In this document: positions 34,776-43,833 of the stretch, one piece after another
Numbering within the stretch: the first letter of the stretch is position 1
Layout: each line of letters starts with the position of its first letter
Origin: Candidatus Uabimicrobium amorphum
GTDB taxonomy: Bacteria; Planctomycetota; Uabimicrobiia; Uabimicrobiales; Uabimicrobiaceae
Assembly: GCF_009002475.1 (NCBI RefSeq)
Contig: NZ_AP019860.1
Location: 8,987,547 to 9,051,546 of the forward strand
DNA length: 64,000 bases
Direction: 5' to 3'
Made by a program: the position numbers and the translations under genes
The notes under the pieces: model-generated
Told to the model about the DNA's origin: nothing
Databases searched by the model: none
Seen by the model: only the letters and a program-made list of their open reading frames with translations

Positions 34776-34792
34776 ACAGCTTTGGTTTCGAA

Positions 34793-35875
34793 TTATTTCA
34801 TTTTAAAGCGATCTTTTTGTATAGATTGAGTTTTACGTACATTTTCAATTAAGTTTAGTACTTCAATAACATCTTTTGCCCTTTGGAAACGACGTTTTTT
34901 ACAAGTAGTCATCATACGTCGTAAAACTTCCATAAATTCTTCGCTAACATGAGGAAGATCAATAGAAAAATCTCCCAAGCATATCGCATCCATCTTTTGC
35001 ATATTGCTACCCTCGACATAATTCTCTCCGGTTAGCATGTAATATGCCGTTGCTCCAAGAGAATATAAGTCGCTTGCAAAGCCAACATCGCCGTCGGCAA
35101 TTTGCTCTGGAGACATAAATTCTAAGGTACCAATAATTATGTAGGGTTGTGTGAGATTTTCTGTACTACTTAAATCTTTGGCAATGCCAAGATCCACTAA
35201 TTTTGCAACACCATTCTGATTTACCATTATGTTAGAGGGCTTTATATCGCGGTGAACATAACCTTTTTCATGCATTACCTCCAAAGCACTCAACAGTTCT
35301 TTCATGATGCGAATCACATCTTGCTCTGTAAAAATTTTTCCTTGGATAACCGCTTGCTCCACCGTTTCACCATCGATGTATTCCATTACCATGTATAGAT
35401 ATTTTTTGTACGAAGAAACATCGTAAACCTCAACTAAATTGTTATGACGTATTTCCGTGGCAATACGTGCTTCCATAACAAATCTTTGCTCCAACTCGTC
35501 ACTAATGCTACTTTCCTGATTCTTATCATACAAAAATTTGATCGCGTATTTTTTCTCGAGTCTTTTGTGATTCGCTAAATAGATGACCCCCATCCCTCCG
35601 TGGCCGATTGCTCTTTCAATCAAATACCTGTCATCTATTTCCTTACCAACAATTCTCAGCGTGTCGATGTCGTTTCGATAAGTTTTTAGTTTAATTACAT
35701 TTTTTTGATCAGGTTTTTTTTCGCGTTGCGCACGAGCTATATTTTTATTTTTGGTAAACAACTTGGCCGCATTCAAAATAATTTTTTTGGGAGTACGTCG
35801 TGATTTTGGGCTTTTTTCGCTACAATGGTCATCTTTGCGTACGCTTTGAACGCCGTATAGAGCTTTTTCTTTCAT
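34793..35875 (-). CDS. Ser/Thr protein kinase, paralogue of the operon kinase
   Basis: 360 residues, soluble, same layout as the kinase at 33309-34445: a basic N-terminal tail, then glycine loop GHGGMG, YAIKFLYDKNQ with the ATP lysine, VHRDIKPSN and GTLEFMSPEQ. The metal-binding motif reads DLG instead of DFG (VDLGIAKDL); the Asp is kept, so activity is still likely. The N-terminal tail has a single weak version of the KPRKVxR motif (TPKKIILNAAKLF). Upstream bases also resemble those upstream of the other kinase. It probably arose by tandem duplication and may form a kinase pair or cascade with the operon kinase. Confidence 0.92.
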   Translation of the reverse strand: MKEKALYGVQSVRKDDHCSEKSPKSRRTPKKIILNAAKLFTKNKNIARAQREKKPDQKNVIKLKTYRNDIDTLRIVGKEIDDRYLIERAIGHGGMGVIYLANHKRLEKKYAIKFLYDKNQESSISDELEQRFVMEARIATEIRHNNLVEVYDVSSYKKYLYMVMEYIDGETVEQAVIQGKIFTEQDVIRIMKELLSALEVMHEKGYVHRDIKPSNIMVNQNGVAKLVDLGIAKDLSSTENLTQPYIIIGTLEFMSPEQIADGDVGFASDLYSLGATAYYMLTGENYVEGSNMQKMDAICLGDFSIDLPHVSEEFMEVLRRMMTTCKKRRFQRAKDVIEVLNLIENVRKTQSIQKDRFKMK

Positions 35876-36003
35876 ATTTTTTCCCCCACAATACTCGCTG
35901 TCATTTGTTATATTGTATTTGGCATTCCATTATGAGGAATTTATTCTACAAAGTCAAGAAAAAATGTAGGGAACGATATACAAAAACAAAACGGAAAGAA
36001 AAA

Positions 36004-36456
36004 ATGATCGTATATTTAGATATAAATGATTTGAAAACACGATGTGCGGTACATGCTCTTCAGAGGAAGTGTTATACACAAGAGGCACAATTGATTAATT
36101 TTTATGATATTCCTCCGTTGCAGGAAACAAGAGAGGATCTACATCACAGTGAGGAAACTTTCGTGGGATATGTACAACAACAGCAAATACAGGGTGTCAT
36201 TTCGTACAAAATAGACAACGAGGTATTGGACGTACATCGATTAATGGTAGACCCAAATCACTCGCGAAAAGGTATTGCAAAATCATTGGTTTCATTCATA
36301 CTACAAAAAAAGAAAGATGTGATTGTCGCAACACCACAAAAAAATATTCCGGCGGTTAACTTATATTTACAAATGGGTTTTACAACAACCCATCATCAAG
36401 TAGTGGCCGAAGGTTTGCAAATGCAATATTTTCGATTTAAGACGTTAGATATCTGA
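36004..36456 (+). CDS. GNAT family N-acetyltransferase
   Basis: 150 residues from ATG 36004, preceded by GGAAAG; the open frame extends further upstream, but that part overlaps the kinase promoter region. GNAT core: QGVISYKIDNEVLDVHRLMV, then DPNHSRKGIAKSLVSFIL (acetyl-CoA loop R-K-G-I-A) and AVNLYLQMGF. The substrate is unknown. It lies between the second kinase (divergent) and the SpoIIE phosphatase (convergent, 18 bp). Confidence 0.82.
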   Translation: MIVYLDINDLKTRCAVHALQRKCYTQEAQLINFYDIPPLQETREDLHHSEETFVGYVQQQQIQGVISYKIDNEVLDVHRLMVDPNHSRKGIAKSLVSFILQKKKDVIVATPQKNIPAVNLYLQMGFTTTHHQVVAEGLQMQYFRFKTLDI

Positions 36457-36474
36457 TTTGTCAGAAACCTCTTT

Positions 36475-37404
36475 TTATGGTTTCTTCTTTTTATATCCAA
36501 GAAAATTCAATTTGTAGAAAAAAGCGCCCCCAAGGTTTTTTATCGACCACTCTGTTTTTGGAACAGGTATACGGTTCCAAATCACTGCGCGAAAAATGAC
36601 CTGTAACATACGTAACGGCACTAAAAATTTCGTCGCCAAAGATACGCGTGGTGCGTCGTTAATCGCCAATGTTACCAATGTGACATCGTCGTTAAATTGC
36701 GCCTGTGTTTCTTCCTGAAGATTTTGTAGAAGTTTTTGCGCGTTGGGTAAACTCAAGTCCGTAACTTTTTGCATAAAACGGAGTAGACCTTCTGGTCCTA
36801 TTACATTGTCTTCTTTGTTTTTACGTAGCTCAATAAGAGAGTCAGTGTAGCACAGTACAATATCTCCAGGCTCCAAGTATACTTTACATTGATGATAGTT
36901 GGTTCCACTCAGGATGCCCAGTGGAATATCCGTTCGCTTCCCGATCATATTTTTATCAATAAAACACCAACGATTACTTTTTTTGCGATACAGCAACGGT
37001 GAAGGATGTCCCGCATTGGAAATAAGCATTTCATTTGTTGGTGCGAAGTAAGTGATGACAACCGCCGTCGCAAATCTTCCTTGTTCCACGATTGTGGTAA
37101 ATTGATTGTTCATTTCTTCGACAAAACGGCTCTGATCTACAAAGTTTATATACTTTCCCATAAGCCGCCGCAATTGATTCGCACATTCAGAAGCGTCTTT
37201 ACCATGGCCACTCACATCGGCAACCATCAAACGCGTTATGCGTCCAGTCGCACACGAAGAAACATAATAGACATCCCCGCCGTCTTCGCTACCAGCATAT
37301 GGCTTACTGTAGACCTCTACACCTAAGCCCATTAAATCAAGGTGGCAATCACAATCGCGATTTCCCCCCCACACTTCCATACACTGCATCTCTTCGTTTG
37401 TCAT
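36475..37404 (-). CDS. SpoIIE/PPM-type Ser/Thr phosphatase
   Basis: 309 residues. Metal-binding acidic motifs are in order: GSEDGGDVYYV (first Asp), LMVADVSGHGKDAS, NAGHPSPLLYR, GDIVLCYTDSLIE and FNDDVTLVTL. The PPM/SpoIIE catalytic domain takes up residues 15-250. The last 55 residues are a basic tail (PLRMLQVIFRAVIWNRIPVP) that could lie along the membrane. It has no sensor domain. ATG 37404 has AAAGAGA 6 nt upstream. Lying beside two Hanks kinases, it is the natural reverse partner for their phosphorylations, or it may act on an anti-sigma-antagonist protein as SpoIIE does. Confidence 0.88.
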   Translation of the reverse strand: MTNEEMQCMEVWGGNRDCDCHLDLMGLGVEVYSKPYAGSEDGGDVYYVSSCATGRITRLMVADVSGHGKDASECANQLRRLMGKYINFVDQSRFVEEMNNQFTTIVEQGRFATAVVITYFAPTNEMLISNAGHPSPLLYRKKSNRWCFIDKNMIGKRTDIPLGILSGTNYHQCKVYLEPGDIVLCYTDSLIELRKNKEDNVIGPEGLLRFMQKVTDLSLPNAQKLLQNLQEETQAQFNDDVTLVTLAINDAPRVSLATKFLVPLRMLQVIFRAVIWNRIPVPKTEWSIKNLGGAFFYKLNFLGYKKKKP

Positions 37405-37584
37405 GCAAATCTCTTTCTAAAAATAAAAACACGGATAACCTATTTTACTGGAAAGATCACGCGTAACAAACAATTTCTTTATTTTAGATATTTATTCACA
37501 TTTCGCGAACGTTATCATAAAATAATCTACATGCGCTATAAATAACAAATGCACCGCTTCCATATGATTAAGAATAGGAAAACC

Positions 37585-38793
37585 ATGACGCACAGTAAAC
37601 AAGCTCTCTACTTTATTTTCCTCACTGTTTTCATTGACGCTGTGGGTATTGGGATTATTGTTCCTGTTATGCCCGAACTTATTATGGAACTGACTGGTGA
37701 AGGAATAAGCAGTGCCGCGGTTTACGGTGGTTGGATGTTCTTTATTTACGCTTTCATGCAATTTTTTTGTGCTCCGATTATCGGTAACCTCAGTGATCGC
37801 TACGGAAGGCGTCCGGTACTGCTTTTTTCGCTTGTATCATTAAGCATCGACTATGCAATTATGAGTGTAGCACCTAATCTATATTGGTTGTTCCTCGGAA
37901 GGTTTCTTGCAGGGATAGCGGGGGCATCTTACGCAACAGCAGCGGCATACATCGCCGACATCAGTGAGCCGGGAGAACGGGCGCAAAACTTTGGCGTGAT
38001 AGGTGCCGCTTTTGGCGTCGGTTTTATTATAGGCCCAGCACTTGGAGGTACGCTCGGCGAATATGGTACACGTATTCCCTTTTATCTTTCTGCTGTTTTG
38101 GCTTTTTTGGCGGCTATTTATGGTTTCTTCGTCGCCCCAGAAACGCTTAGTCTCGACAAACGACGCTCATTCTCATGGAAACGTGCCAACCCTGTAGGTG
38201 CACTCATGGAAATGAAACAATTTCCTCTCGTTTCAGGGCTACTAACAGTGTTATTTGTGTCACAACTTGCCCGCGACATCTACCCAAGTATTTGGACATA
38301 CTACGCCATGGAAAACTTTACTTGGTCAGAAAGCCAAGTAGGTTACTCGCTTGCTCTTGTCGGATTGTTACTGGCTCTTGTCCAAGGAAAACTTATACGT
38401 GTTGCCATTCCCAAATTAGGCGAAAATAAAACATTACTACTCGGCTTATTCATGTCATTCTGCGCATTTGTAGGTTTCGCATTCATCACCCAAACCTGGA
38501 TGGCGTATTTATTTATATTTGTATCCTCTCTCGGGGGATTTATCGATCCTTCTATTCGCGCACTCATGTCAAACCAAATCGACGAAAATCAGCAAGGTGA
38601 ATTGCAAGGAGCAGTAAGTTGTATTGTAAGTTTCTCGGCCATTCTTTCTCCCATTGTCATGACACAAACTTTTAGTCATTTCACAGGCAAAGAAAAAATA
38701 TTTCACTTTCCGGGTGCACCATTTGTACTTGCGGCCATTTTAATTTTTTGTAGCATACTCATTTTTCTCAAAGTGTTGTCGCGAAATAGATAG
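37585..38793 (+). CDS. MFS transporter of the TetA-like drug/H+ antiporter type
   Basis: 402 residues from ATG 37585, with AGGA 7 nt upstream. Twelve predicted helices. Motif A is GNLSDRYGRRPVLLFSL between helices 2 and 3. The motif C-type stretch is GAAFGVGFIIGPALGG in helix 5. AAAYIADISEPGERAQNFG is typical of the TCR/Tet family. Substrates in this family are tetracyclines and other amphipathic drugs, but the actual substrate cannot be told from sequence. Confidence 0.88.
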   Translation: MTHSKQALYFIFLTVFIDAVGIGIIVPVMPELIMELTGEGISSAAVYGGWMFFIYAFMQFFCAPIIGNLSDRYGRRPVLLFSLVSLSIDYAIMSVAPNLYWLFLGRFLAGIAGASYATAAAYIADISEPGERAQNFGVIGAAFGVGFIIGPALGGTLGEYGTRIPFYLSAVLAFLAAIYGFFVAPETLSLDKRRSFSWKRANPVGALMEMKQFPLVSGLLTVLFVSQLARDIYPSIWTYYAMENFTWSESQVGYSLALVGLLLALVQGKLIRVAIPKLGENKTLLLGLFMSFCAFVGFAFITQTWMAYLFIFVSSLGGFIDPSIRALMSNQIDENQQGELQGAVSCIVSFSAILSPIVMTQTFSHFTGKEKIFHFPGAPFVLAAILIFCSILIFLKVLSRNR

Positions 38794-38806
38794 CATTTTG
38801 TACTGA

Positions 38807-38840
38807 GGATAGACATTTGTATTGCATTTATCGTCTATCC
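38807..38840. terminator. Weak hairpin after the MFS gene
   Basis: GGATAGAC (38807-38814) pairs with GTCTATCC (38833-38840) across an 18-nt loop, 13 nt past the MFS stop. No T-run follows, so this is a tentative terminator. Confidence 0.4.
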
Positions 38841-38895
38841 GCATTAGACTTTCCTATAAGGTGGTTATCGCGGATTCTTCACTATTTACTTAGAA

Positions 38896-41800
38896 ATGTT
38901 CATCATGACAAAAACTATTGGAAAATACACAATAATTGGTAAGCTAGGCGAAGGGGGAATGGGAACTGTTCATTTAGCATATGACGAAACGCTCAAGAGA
39001 AAAGTTGCCATAAAGCATATCAACGATAAAAGTTCATACTATATCAAAAGAATGATGCGCGAAGCGCAATCAATTGGATCGTTAGTGCATCCCCACATAC
39101 TAAAAATTTACGAAATCATTATGGTAAAAAATTTTCCATGCTTGGTAATGGAATACATTGATGGAGTTACTCTCAACCAATACATGGAGCAAAATACTCT
39201 AACGATAACACAAAAAGTAGAGCTATTTATAAAAATTCTACATGCTGCCAACTGTGCCCACCAACAAAATATCGTGCACCGCGATATTAAACCGCAAAAT
39301 ATCATGATGGATAAAAAACATGAACCATATTTGATGGATTTTGGTTTAGCAAAACGTATGAAGGTAGATGCCACTCTAACAAAAACGGGTATGCTAATGG
39401 GTTCGCCAACGTACATGTCGCCGGAACAGGCAGACGGAGAAACGCGCAAACTCAATCATTTATCCGATATATATTCACTTGGAGTTGTATTTTATGAGTT
39501 AATAGGCAACGTTCCGGCAGTGAGTGGTGAAAATGTAATGGAAATTCTCCGCAAAGTTTCTTACGAAAATCCTACTCTACTACGTAAAATAAACAAAGAT
39601 ACGCCCTACGCAATTGAATGTATCGCATACAAAGCTTTACAAAAAAACCCAAAAAATCGCTATCAGAGCGCCATGGAATTTGCCAATGATCTACAAAAAT
39701 TTTTACAACATAAAGCTCCAATGGCGAACATGTGGCGTATAAAAAGTAAAGTACAAAAATTTTTAATCCCCGTATGTATTTGTGTGGCGATGATTTTAGC
39801 GGTGTGGTTTTCACAAAACCGTCGCGACTCTTTCGATCTGCGTATCACGTCTCCTCAAGACATCTTACAAAATGCGCAAAATTTAATAAACTATGGTCTC
39901 GATGAGGATGCTTTGCGACAACTAACTTCTTTGCAGAAAAAAATAAACTTGCAAAGTCCTTTACGACAGCCAATGCACCTAGCGATGATCGAAATATACA
40001 AAAGACAGAAGAAGTGGTATAAGTTGGAAACGTTGGCCCTACGTTATTTTCGCGGTAAAAATATCTTACAAGCAGACCTTGCGTTGGCGCATATGTATTT
40101 TGAGCAAGGAGATTGGAAAAAAGCACGAAAATATTTAAATCATAAGGTGTCAAGTACGCACTTTCTCGCGACGGATTTTTACTACTTAAAAGCAAAAATT
40201 TTCTACAAAACCAAACGGTATGAGGAAGTCATTTCTACACTACTCAAAAGCCTTAAAACTAATAAAAATTCTGAGTTACAGCCTATTCATAGTAAGCAAA
40301 TATTTAGTCGTTTACTTTTGGGAAAAGCTTATTTTCAAGCATATCAGGAAAGTAAGAAAAAATTTCATTTACAGCAGGCCAAAGATATTTTAAATGATCT
40401 AAAACAACAATTGCCAAATAACCCTGATGTATATGAGTATTTAGGTCGGTCACTTCTTATTGAAAAATCTGATTTACCACAGGCACAATCCTACTTCCAA
40501 AAATGCATAGATCTCACCTCTGGCCGCGCTCGCTACTATAACTTACTTGCTGAGGTCGATATTGCTCGTCAGGATTTTGTACAAGCATATAAATACATTA
40601 TCGAAGCGGTAAAGCTAGATCCACGCAACAATATTGCTAGTACTGCATTCCTTGACCTTGCCTATCAAAATCCGCAGCAAAAACAAGAATATTACATGAC
40701 GATGACCTTTTACAGCAAAAACTTTGACAAAGTGACTCCTCCGGATTGCATTGCGGCACAGGTCGAAGAACTTGAAAAAAATTATCGAGACGCATATGAG
40801 CGTTTACAATGGTGGCGAACAAAGCACAACGCAAAAAAACTGAATATACAAAAAAGTTTTTTCCGTACGATGAATCAATTGCGTTCTTATTTGAATTTAA
40901 TTCGTCATCACCACAATATGGAAGAGCAAATGCGTAGTTATATCGCAAAAGAATTTTCCGATAGTAGTGAATATTTAGAAATACTCAACACCTTTATTAA
41001 GAAAAAACAACGTGAACTAGCACAAGCAAACTACTATCGACTCGCAAGATGGTATCTACACAGAGATCGCAAAATGTTACTTGATTGGACACAGAGCGGC
41101 TTTGCCACAGAAGATAAAAAAAGTTTGCGTTCCATACTGACCAATGAAAATGAAAATATTATATACAGATATCTGGCCGCAAAAGCTTTACTTAATTCTC
41201 AAGATACACAATACACAGAAAATTACCTGAATACTACCCCTTCGACAACAGCAAAGCTCATCACTTGCATGGCATATCGCAGTGAGTCCATTTCTGTAGA
41301 AATTGCACCCATTGTCCATTATCTCAAACAAAAACAAGCGCTGTCTCCATTGAAGTTGCTCGCGATCCACTTGTTGTACTTAAACGGAGAACACGTCGAG
41401 ACTTCCACACTGTCACTGTTACAAGATCTACTATTATCACGCAATGAACAGTCTGTGCGCATGCAAGCGGCGCAAGTTATTTTCGCTATCCGTGGAATGC
41501 CACAAAAACTATGGGCACAAGCAGAAAACGTTTTATTGCAAACAATGGATAGCAATAAAGTCCAAGAGCGTTTTTTCGCCCACTACTACTTTTGGCAAAA
41601 CAATTATGTGAAACAACGCATGACAAAGTACTGGCCGTACTATGCAAAAGCGTGGCAAGAAACACATGAACCGATTATTTCGTCAATGATTTTACTTGCT
41701 AGATCCAAAATATTTGACCAAAACAAGGTAAATGTGATTGCACAATTTATGGCGAGGTACATTGAAAGTGAGCGTCAAAAATCAAAACACATAAGTGTTT

Positions 41801-42993
41801 CACGACTACAAGCAATCAAAACTCTATATTTTCACTTTCCCTACTACCAACCACTCGACACCCAAGGTGAGCATCCTATTGCGAGAATTTTGTCATACAA
41901 TAGTGAAATTTTTAAACGTTCCTCTAAGTCGTGGAAACCAAATACTGCGATCCAAACAATGCGATTTTTAAAAAAAAATCTACGTAAAATGCAAAACAAA
42001 CGCTCGCATGACAGGTACTATAAACTTTTCGTCTACTACATATCTGCCATATTTGGCTTTCACACGCTCGATTCTTTTGACCGCGAAAACGATATCATTA
42101 AGGCTCATGTTCTACAAAATCTCTGCTATTTAAAATATGGAATCTTACGCGGACTACAAAACCAAAACAATCCTCTCGCCAGCTTTGTACTTCAAGCCCT
42201 AAACCAAGAAATTAAAGACAAGTGGAGCGATCAACAAAAATTACAATTTGTCAACAAACACCTCGAATCTTCCAATAAACTCATACGCAGTAACGCACTA
42301 CTCGCCTCGTATGTTTATTCTAATAGCGAAGGACGTCAACGTTTATTTGATTCCTACCTTCAGAAAAGTAAAACCGAAAAAATTATATTTGCCCAATCCA
42401 TACACGGTTTTGTGAAACTAATGACATTCTCACGATTTCTCGCCGCAGATGAAATACAATCGTTAAACACACAATATTACACCTATATTGCCTCTCTACA
42501 AGACAAGAGCAAACGCAAAATGCACAAAAAAGTACTAAAACACCTAAATCGAGCCATCCAATTAGATCCAGATAATATTACATACAAATTTGAAAAGGCC
42601 ATTATTCAATCAGCATACAACCAACTGATACAATCCGTTTTTACATGGGAAAAAATTGTAGAAAGTCACCACGCTCCGGCGGCAATTGAAACGATCATGA
42701 GTCGTCTAAAGTTAGCAGAATACTACACGCAAAACGAAAGCGCGCCACAAGCAACAATAAAAGTAAAAAACCTCTTTGGTAACCCAATCAAAAAAGAAAT
42801 TCTCGCCCAAGATAATCTTTTTCTGTTAAGAGTGGTACAAGTTTATGCAAAACTACAAATGTGGTCGGAAGCACGCGACCTATTCGAAAAGATATTTTTC
42901 CGCAATCCATCTCGTAAAACGCTATTTCTACCCAAAAACGACTTAAACGAAAACGACCAGTCACGCGTACAAAGATATCTTCGCTACTTTTAG
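38896..42993 (+). CDS. Giant Ser/Thr kinase with membrane helix and long TPR-like tail
   Basis: 1365 residues (ATG at 38896, or 38905; no good ribosome site for either). The kinase domain is 10-270: GEGGMG loop (18-23), ATP Lys40 in VAIK, HRD 128-130, DFG 148-150, SPTYMSPEQ. A single membrane helix follows at ~288-304 (FLIPVCICVAMILAVWF). Then about 1050 residues of helical repeats, with TPR-like units recognisable (YYLKAKIFYKTKRYEEVIST, YNLLAEVDIARQDFVQAYKY, LKHLNRAIQLDPDNITYKFE), so the sensor or scaffold part lies outside the cytoplasm. This architecture is frequent in Planctomycetota. Codons are rich in A and C on the coding strand, unlike the plus-strand genes right of 49 kb, in line with lagging-strand placement. 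Confidence 0.92.
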   Translation: MFIMTKTIGKYTIIGKLGEGGMGTVHLAYDETLKRKVAIKHINDKSSYYIKRMMREAQSIGSLVHPHILKIYEIIMVKNFPCLVMEYIDGVTLNQYMEQNTLTITQKVELFIKILHAANCAHQQNIVHRDIKPQNIMMDKKHEPYLMDFGLAKRMKVDATLTKTGMLMGSPTYMSPEQADGETRKLNHLSDIYSLGVVFYELIGNVPAVSGENVMEILRKVSYENPTLLRKINKDTPYAIECIAYKALQKNPKNRYQSAMEFANDLQKFLQHKAPMANMWRIKSKVQKFLIPVCICVAMILAVWFSQNRRDSFDLRITSPQDILQNAQNLINYGLDEDALRQLTSLQKKINLQSPLRQPMHLAMIEIYKRQKKWYKLETLALRYFRGKNILQADLALAHMYFEQGDWKKARKYLNHKVSSTHFLATDFYYLKAKIFYKTKRYEEVISTLLKSLKTNKNSELQPIHSKQIFSRLLLGKAYFQAYQESKKKFHLQQAKDILNDLKQQLPNNPDVYEYLGRSLLIEKSDLPQAQSYFQKCIDLTSGRARYYNLLAEVDIARQDFVQAYKYIIEAVKLDPRNNIASTAFLDLAYQNPQQKQEYYMTMTFYSKNFDKVTPPDCIAAQVEELEKNYRDAYERLQWWRTKHNAKKLNIQKSFFRTMNQLRSYLNLIRHHHNMEEQMRSYIAKEFSDSSEYLEILNTFIKKKQRELAQANYYRLARWYLHRDRKMLLDWTQSGFATEDKKSLRSILTNENENIIYRYLAAKALLNSQDTQYTENYLNTTPSTTAKLITCMAYRSESISVEIAPIVHYLKQKQALSPLKLLAIHLLYLNGEHVETSTLSLLQDLLLSRNEQSVRMQAAQVIFAIRGMPQKLWAQAENVLLQTMDSNKVQERFFAHYYFWQNNYVKQRMTKYWPYYAKAWQETHEPIISSMILLARSKIFDQNKVNVIAQFMARYIESERQKSKHISVSRLQAIKTLYFHFPYYQPLDTQGEHPIARILSYNSEIFKRSSKSWKPNTAIQTMRFLKKNLRKMQNKRSHDRYYKLFVYYISAIFGFHTLDSFDRENDIIKAHVLQNLCYLKYGILRGLQNQNNPLASFVLQALNQEIKDKWSDQQKLQFVNKHLESSNKLIRSNALLASYVYSNSEGRQRLFDSYLQKSKTEKIIFAQSIHGFVKLMTFSRFLAADEIQSLNTQYYTYIASLQDKSKRKMHKKVLKHLNRAIQLDPDNITYKFEKAIIQSAYNQLIQSVFTWEKIVESHHAPAAIETIMSRLKLAEYYTQNESAPQATIKVKNLFGNPIKKEILAQDNLFLLRVVQVYAKLQMWSEARDLFEKIFFRNPSRKTLFLPKNDLNENDQSRVQRYLRYF

Positions 42994-43138
42994 TAAAATC
43001 ATCAAATTGTTTTACAATTCACATACCAGTGACATCTTTTTCTGCACACCTTAGTCGATTTATAGACGCCAGATCCCTGCTTTTGCACATGGCTGTCAAA
43101 TTAAGAGTGAAACTTTCTTAATAAAGACTTACAAATCC

Positions 43139-43222
43139 GTGTCATTCCCGCGTAAGCGGGAAACCAGCAATGTAAAGTGGACTTGTGAACGCTGGATCCC
43201 TCTGCTTTTGCAGGGATGACAC
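43139..43222. mobile_element. MITE/REP-like inverted-repeat element, copy B
   Basis: An 84-bp element from GTGTCATTCCCGCG to GCAGGGATGACAC, with half-palindromes CCCGCGTAAGCGGG and CCCTCTGCTTTTGCAGGG. It is the same type and size as the copy at 17804-17888. A broken half-copy lies just before it near 43070-43100 (CCAGATCCCTGCTTTTGCA). Confidence 0.75.
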
Positions 43223-43329
43223 TATAAGGGTTTTGTATCTTAGCTTGACACATATGTGCTTTTGCAGGGATGACACCATAAGGTTTTTGTATCTTAGCTT
43301 GACACATATGTGCTTTTGCAGGGATGACA
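43204..43329. repeat. 54-bp tandem repeat derived from the MITE end
   Basis: The right end of the element (GCTTTTGCAGGGATGACA) recurs at 43204, 43258 and 43312, exactly 54 bp apart. The intervening block (ATAAGGxTTTTGTATCTTAG, then CTTGACACATATGT) is repeated twice. It looks like slippage or repeated end-insertion of the element. No gene is seen in the whole 42994-43833 gap; 43440-43735 is simply very AT-rich. Confidence 0.8.
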
Positions 43330-43736
43330 GTCTGGGGTCATCTCACACCAAACAAAAATTTTTTCTTAGTCAATGTACACTCCATTCACTCATTATCCAG
43401 CAGTACCTTTCCTCAATTTCTCCCAAAAACTCTCTTTTTTTCAAAAAAAAATAAAACCTTAAGTACTTAATATAATTAATTTTACACGAAAAAATAATTA
43501 AAACCGTAAGTTTTTCGTACTTTATTATTGACTTTCATTTTTTATGTTGTATTATAGAAGTAACAATAAAAACAATAGCAAACAAAAACATGATGTTTGG
43601 TTTATATAGAAACCTAATAAATAGGTTTGGTAGACATACCACAAACTAAACAATAATAGCTTTCAGAAATACCCCTCACAACTATATACAGGATATGGTA
43701 GGATCGTTAGAACCCCTACAACATTTCACCCCAATA

Positions 43737-43782
43737 AAAAAAGGTGGGCCAGAAAACAAAAATTTTCTAGCCCACCTTTTTT
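43737..43782. terminator. Strong bidirectional rho-independent terminator
   Basis: AAAAAAGGTGGGCCAGAAAA pairs with TTTTCTAGCCCACCTTTTTT (one mismatch) around a short A-rich loop. It has A-runs on one side and T-runs on the other. It serves the minus-strand VWA operon, which ends at 43834. Confidence 0.88.
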
Positions 43783-43833
43783 GCGTTATACACATAGATT
43801 TGTGATTTATCTATTCAAGAATTCAAAAGAACT

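Noticed and set aside
43101..43454. Small frames with repeated CFCRDD or VIPAKA peptides
   Set aside because: They are translations of the MITE-like element and its 54-bp tandem copies.
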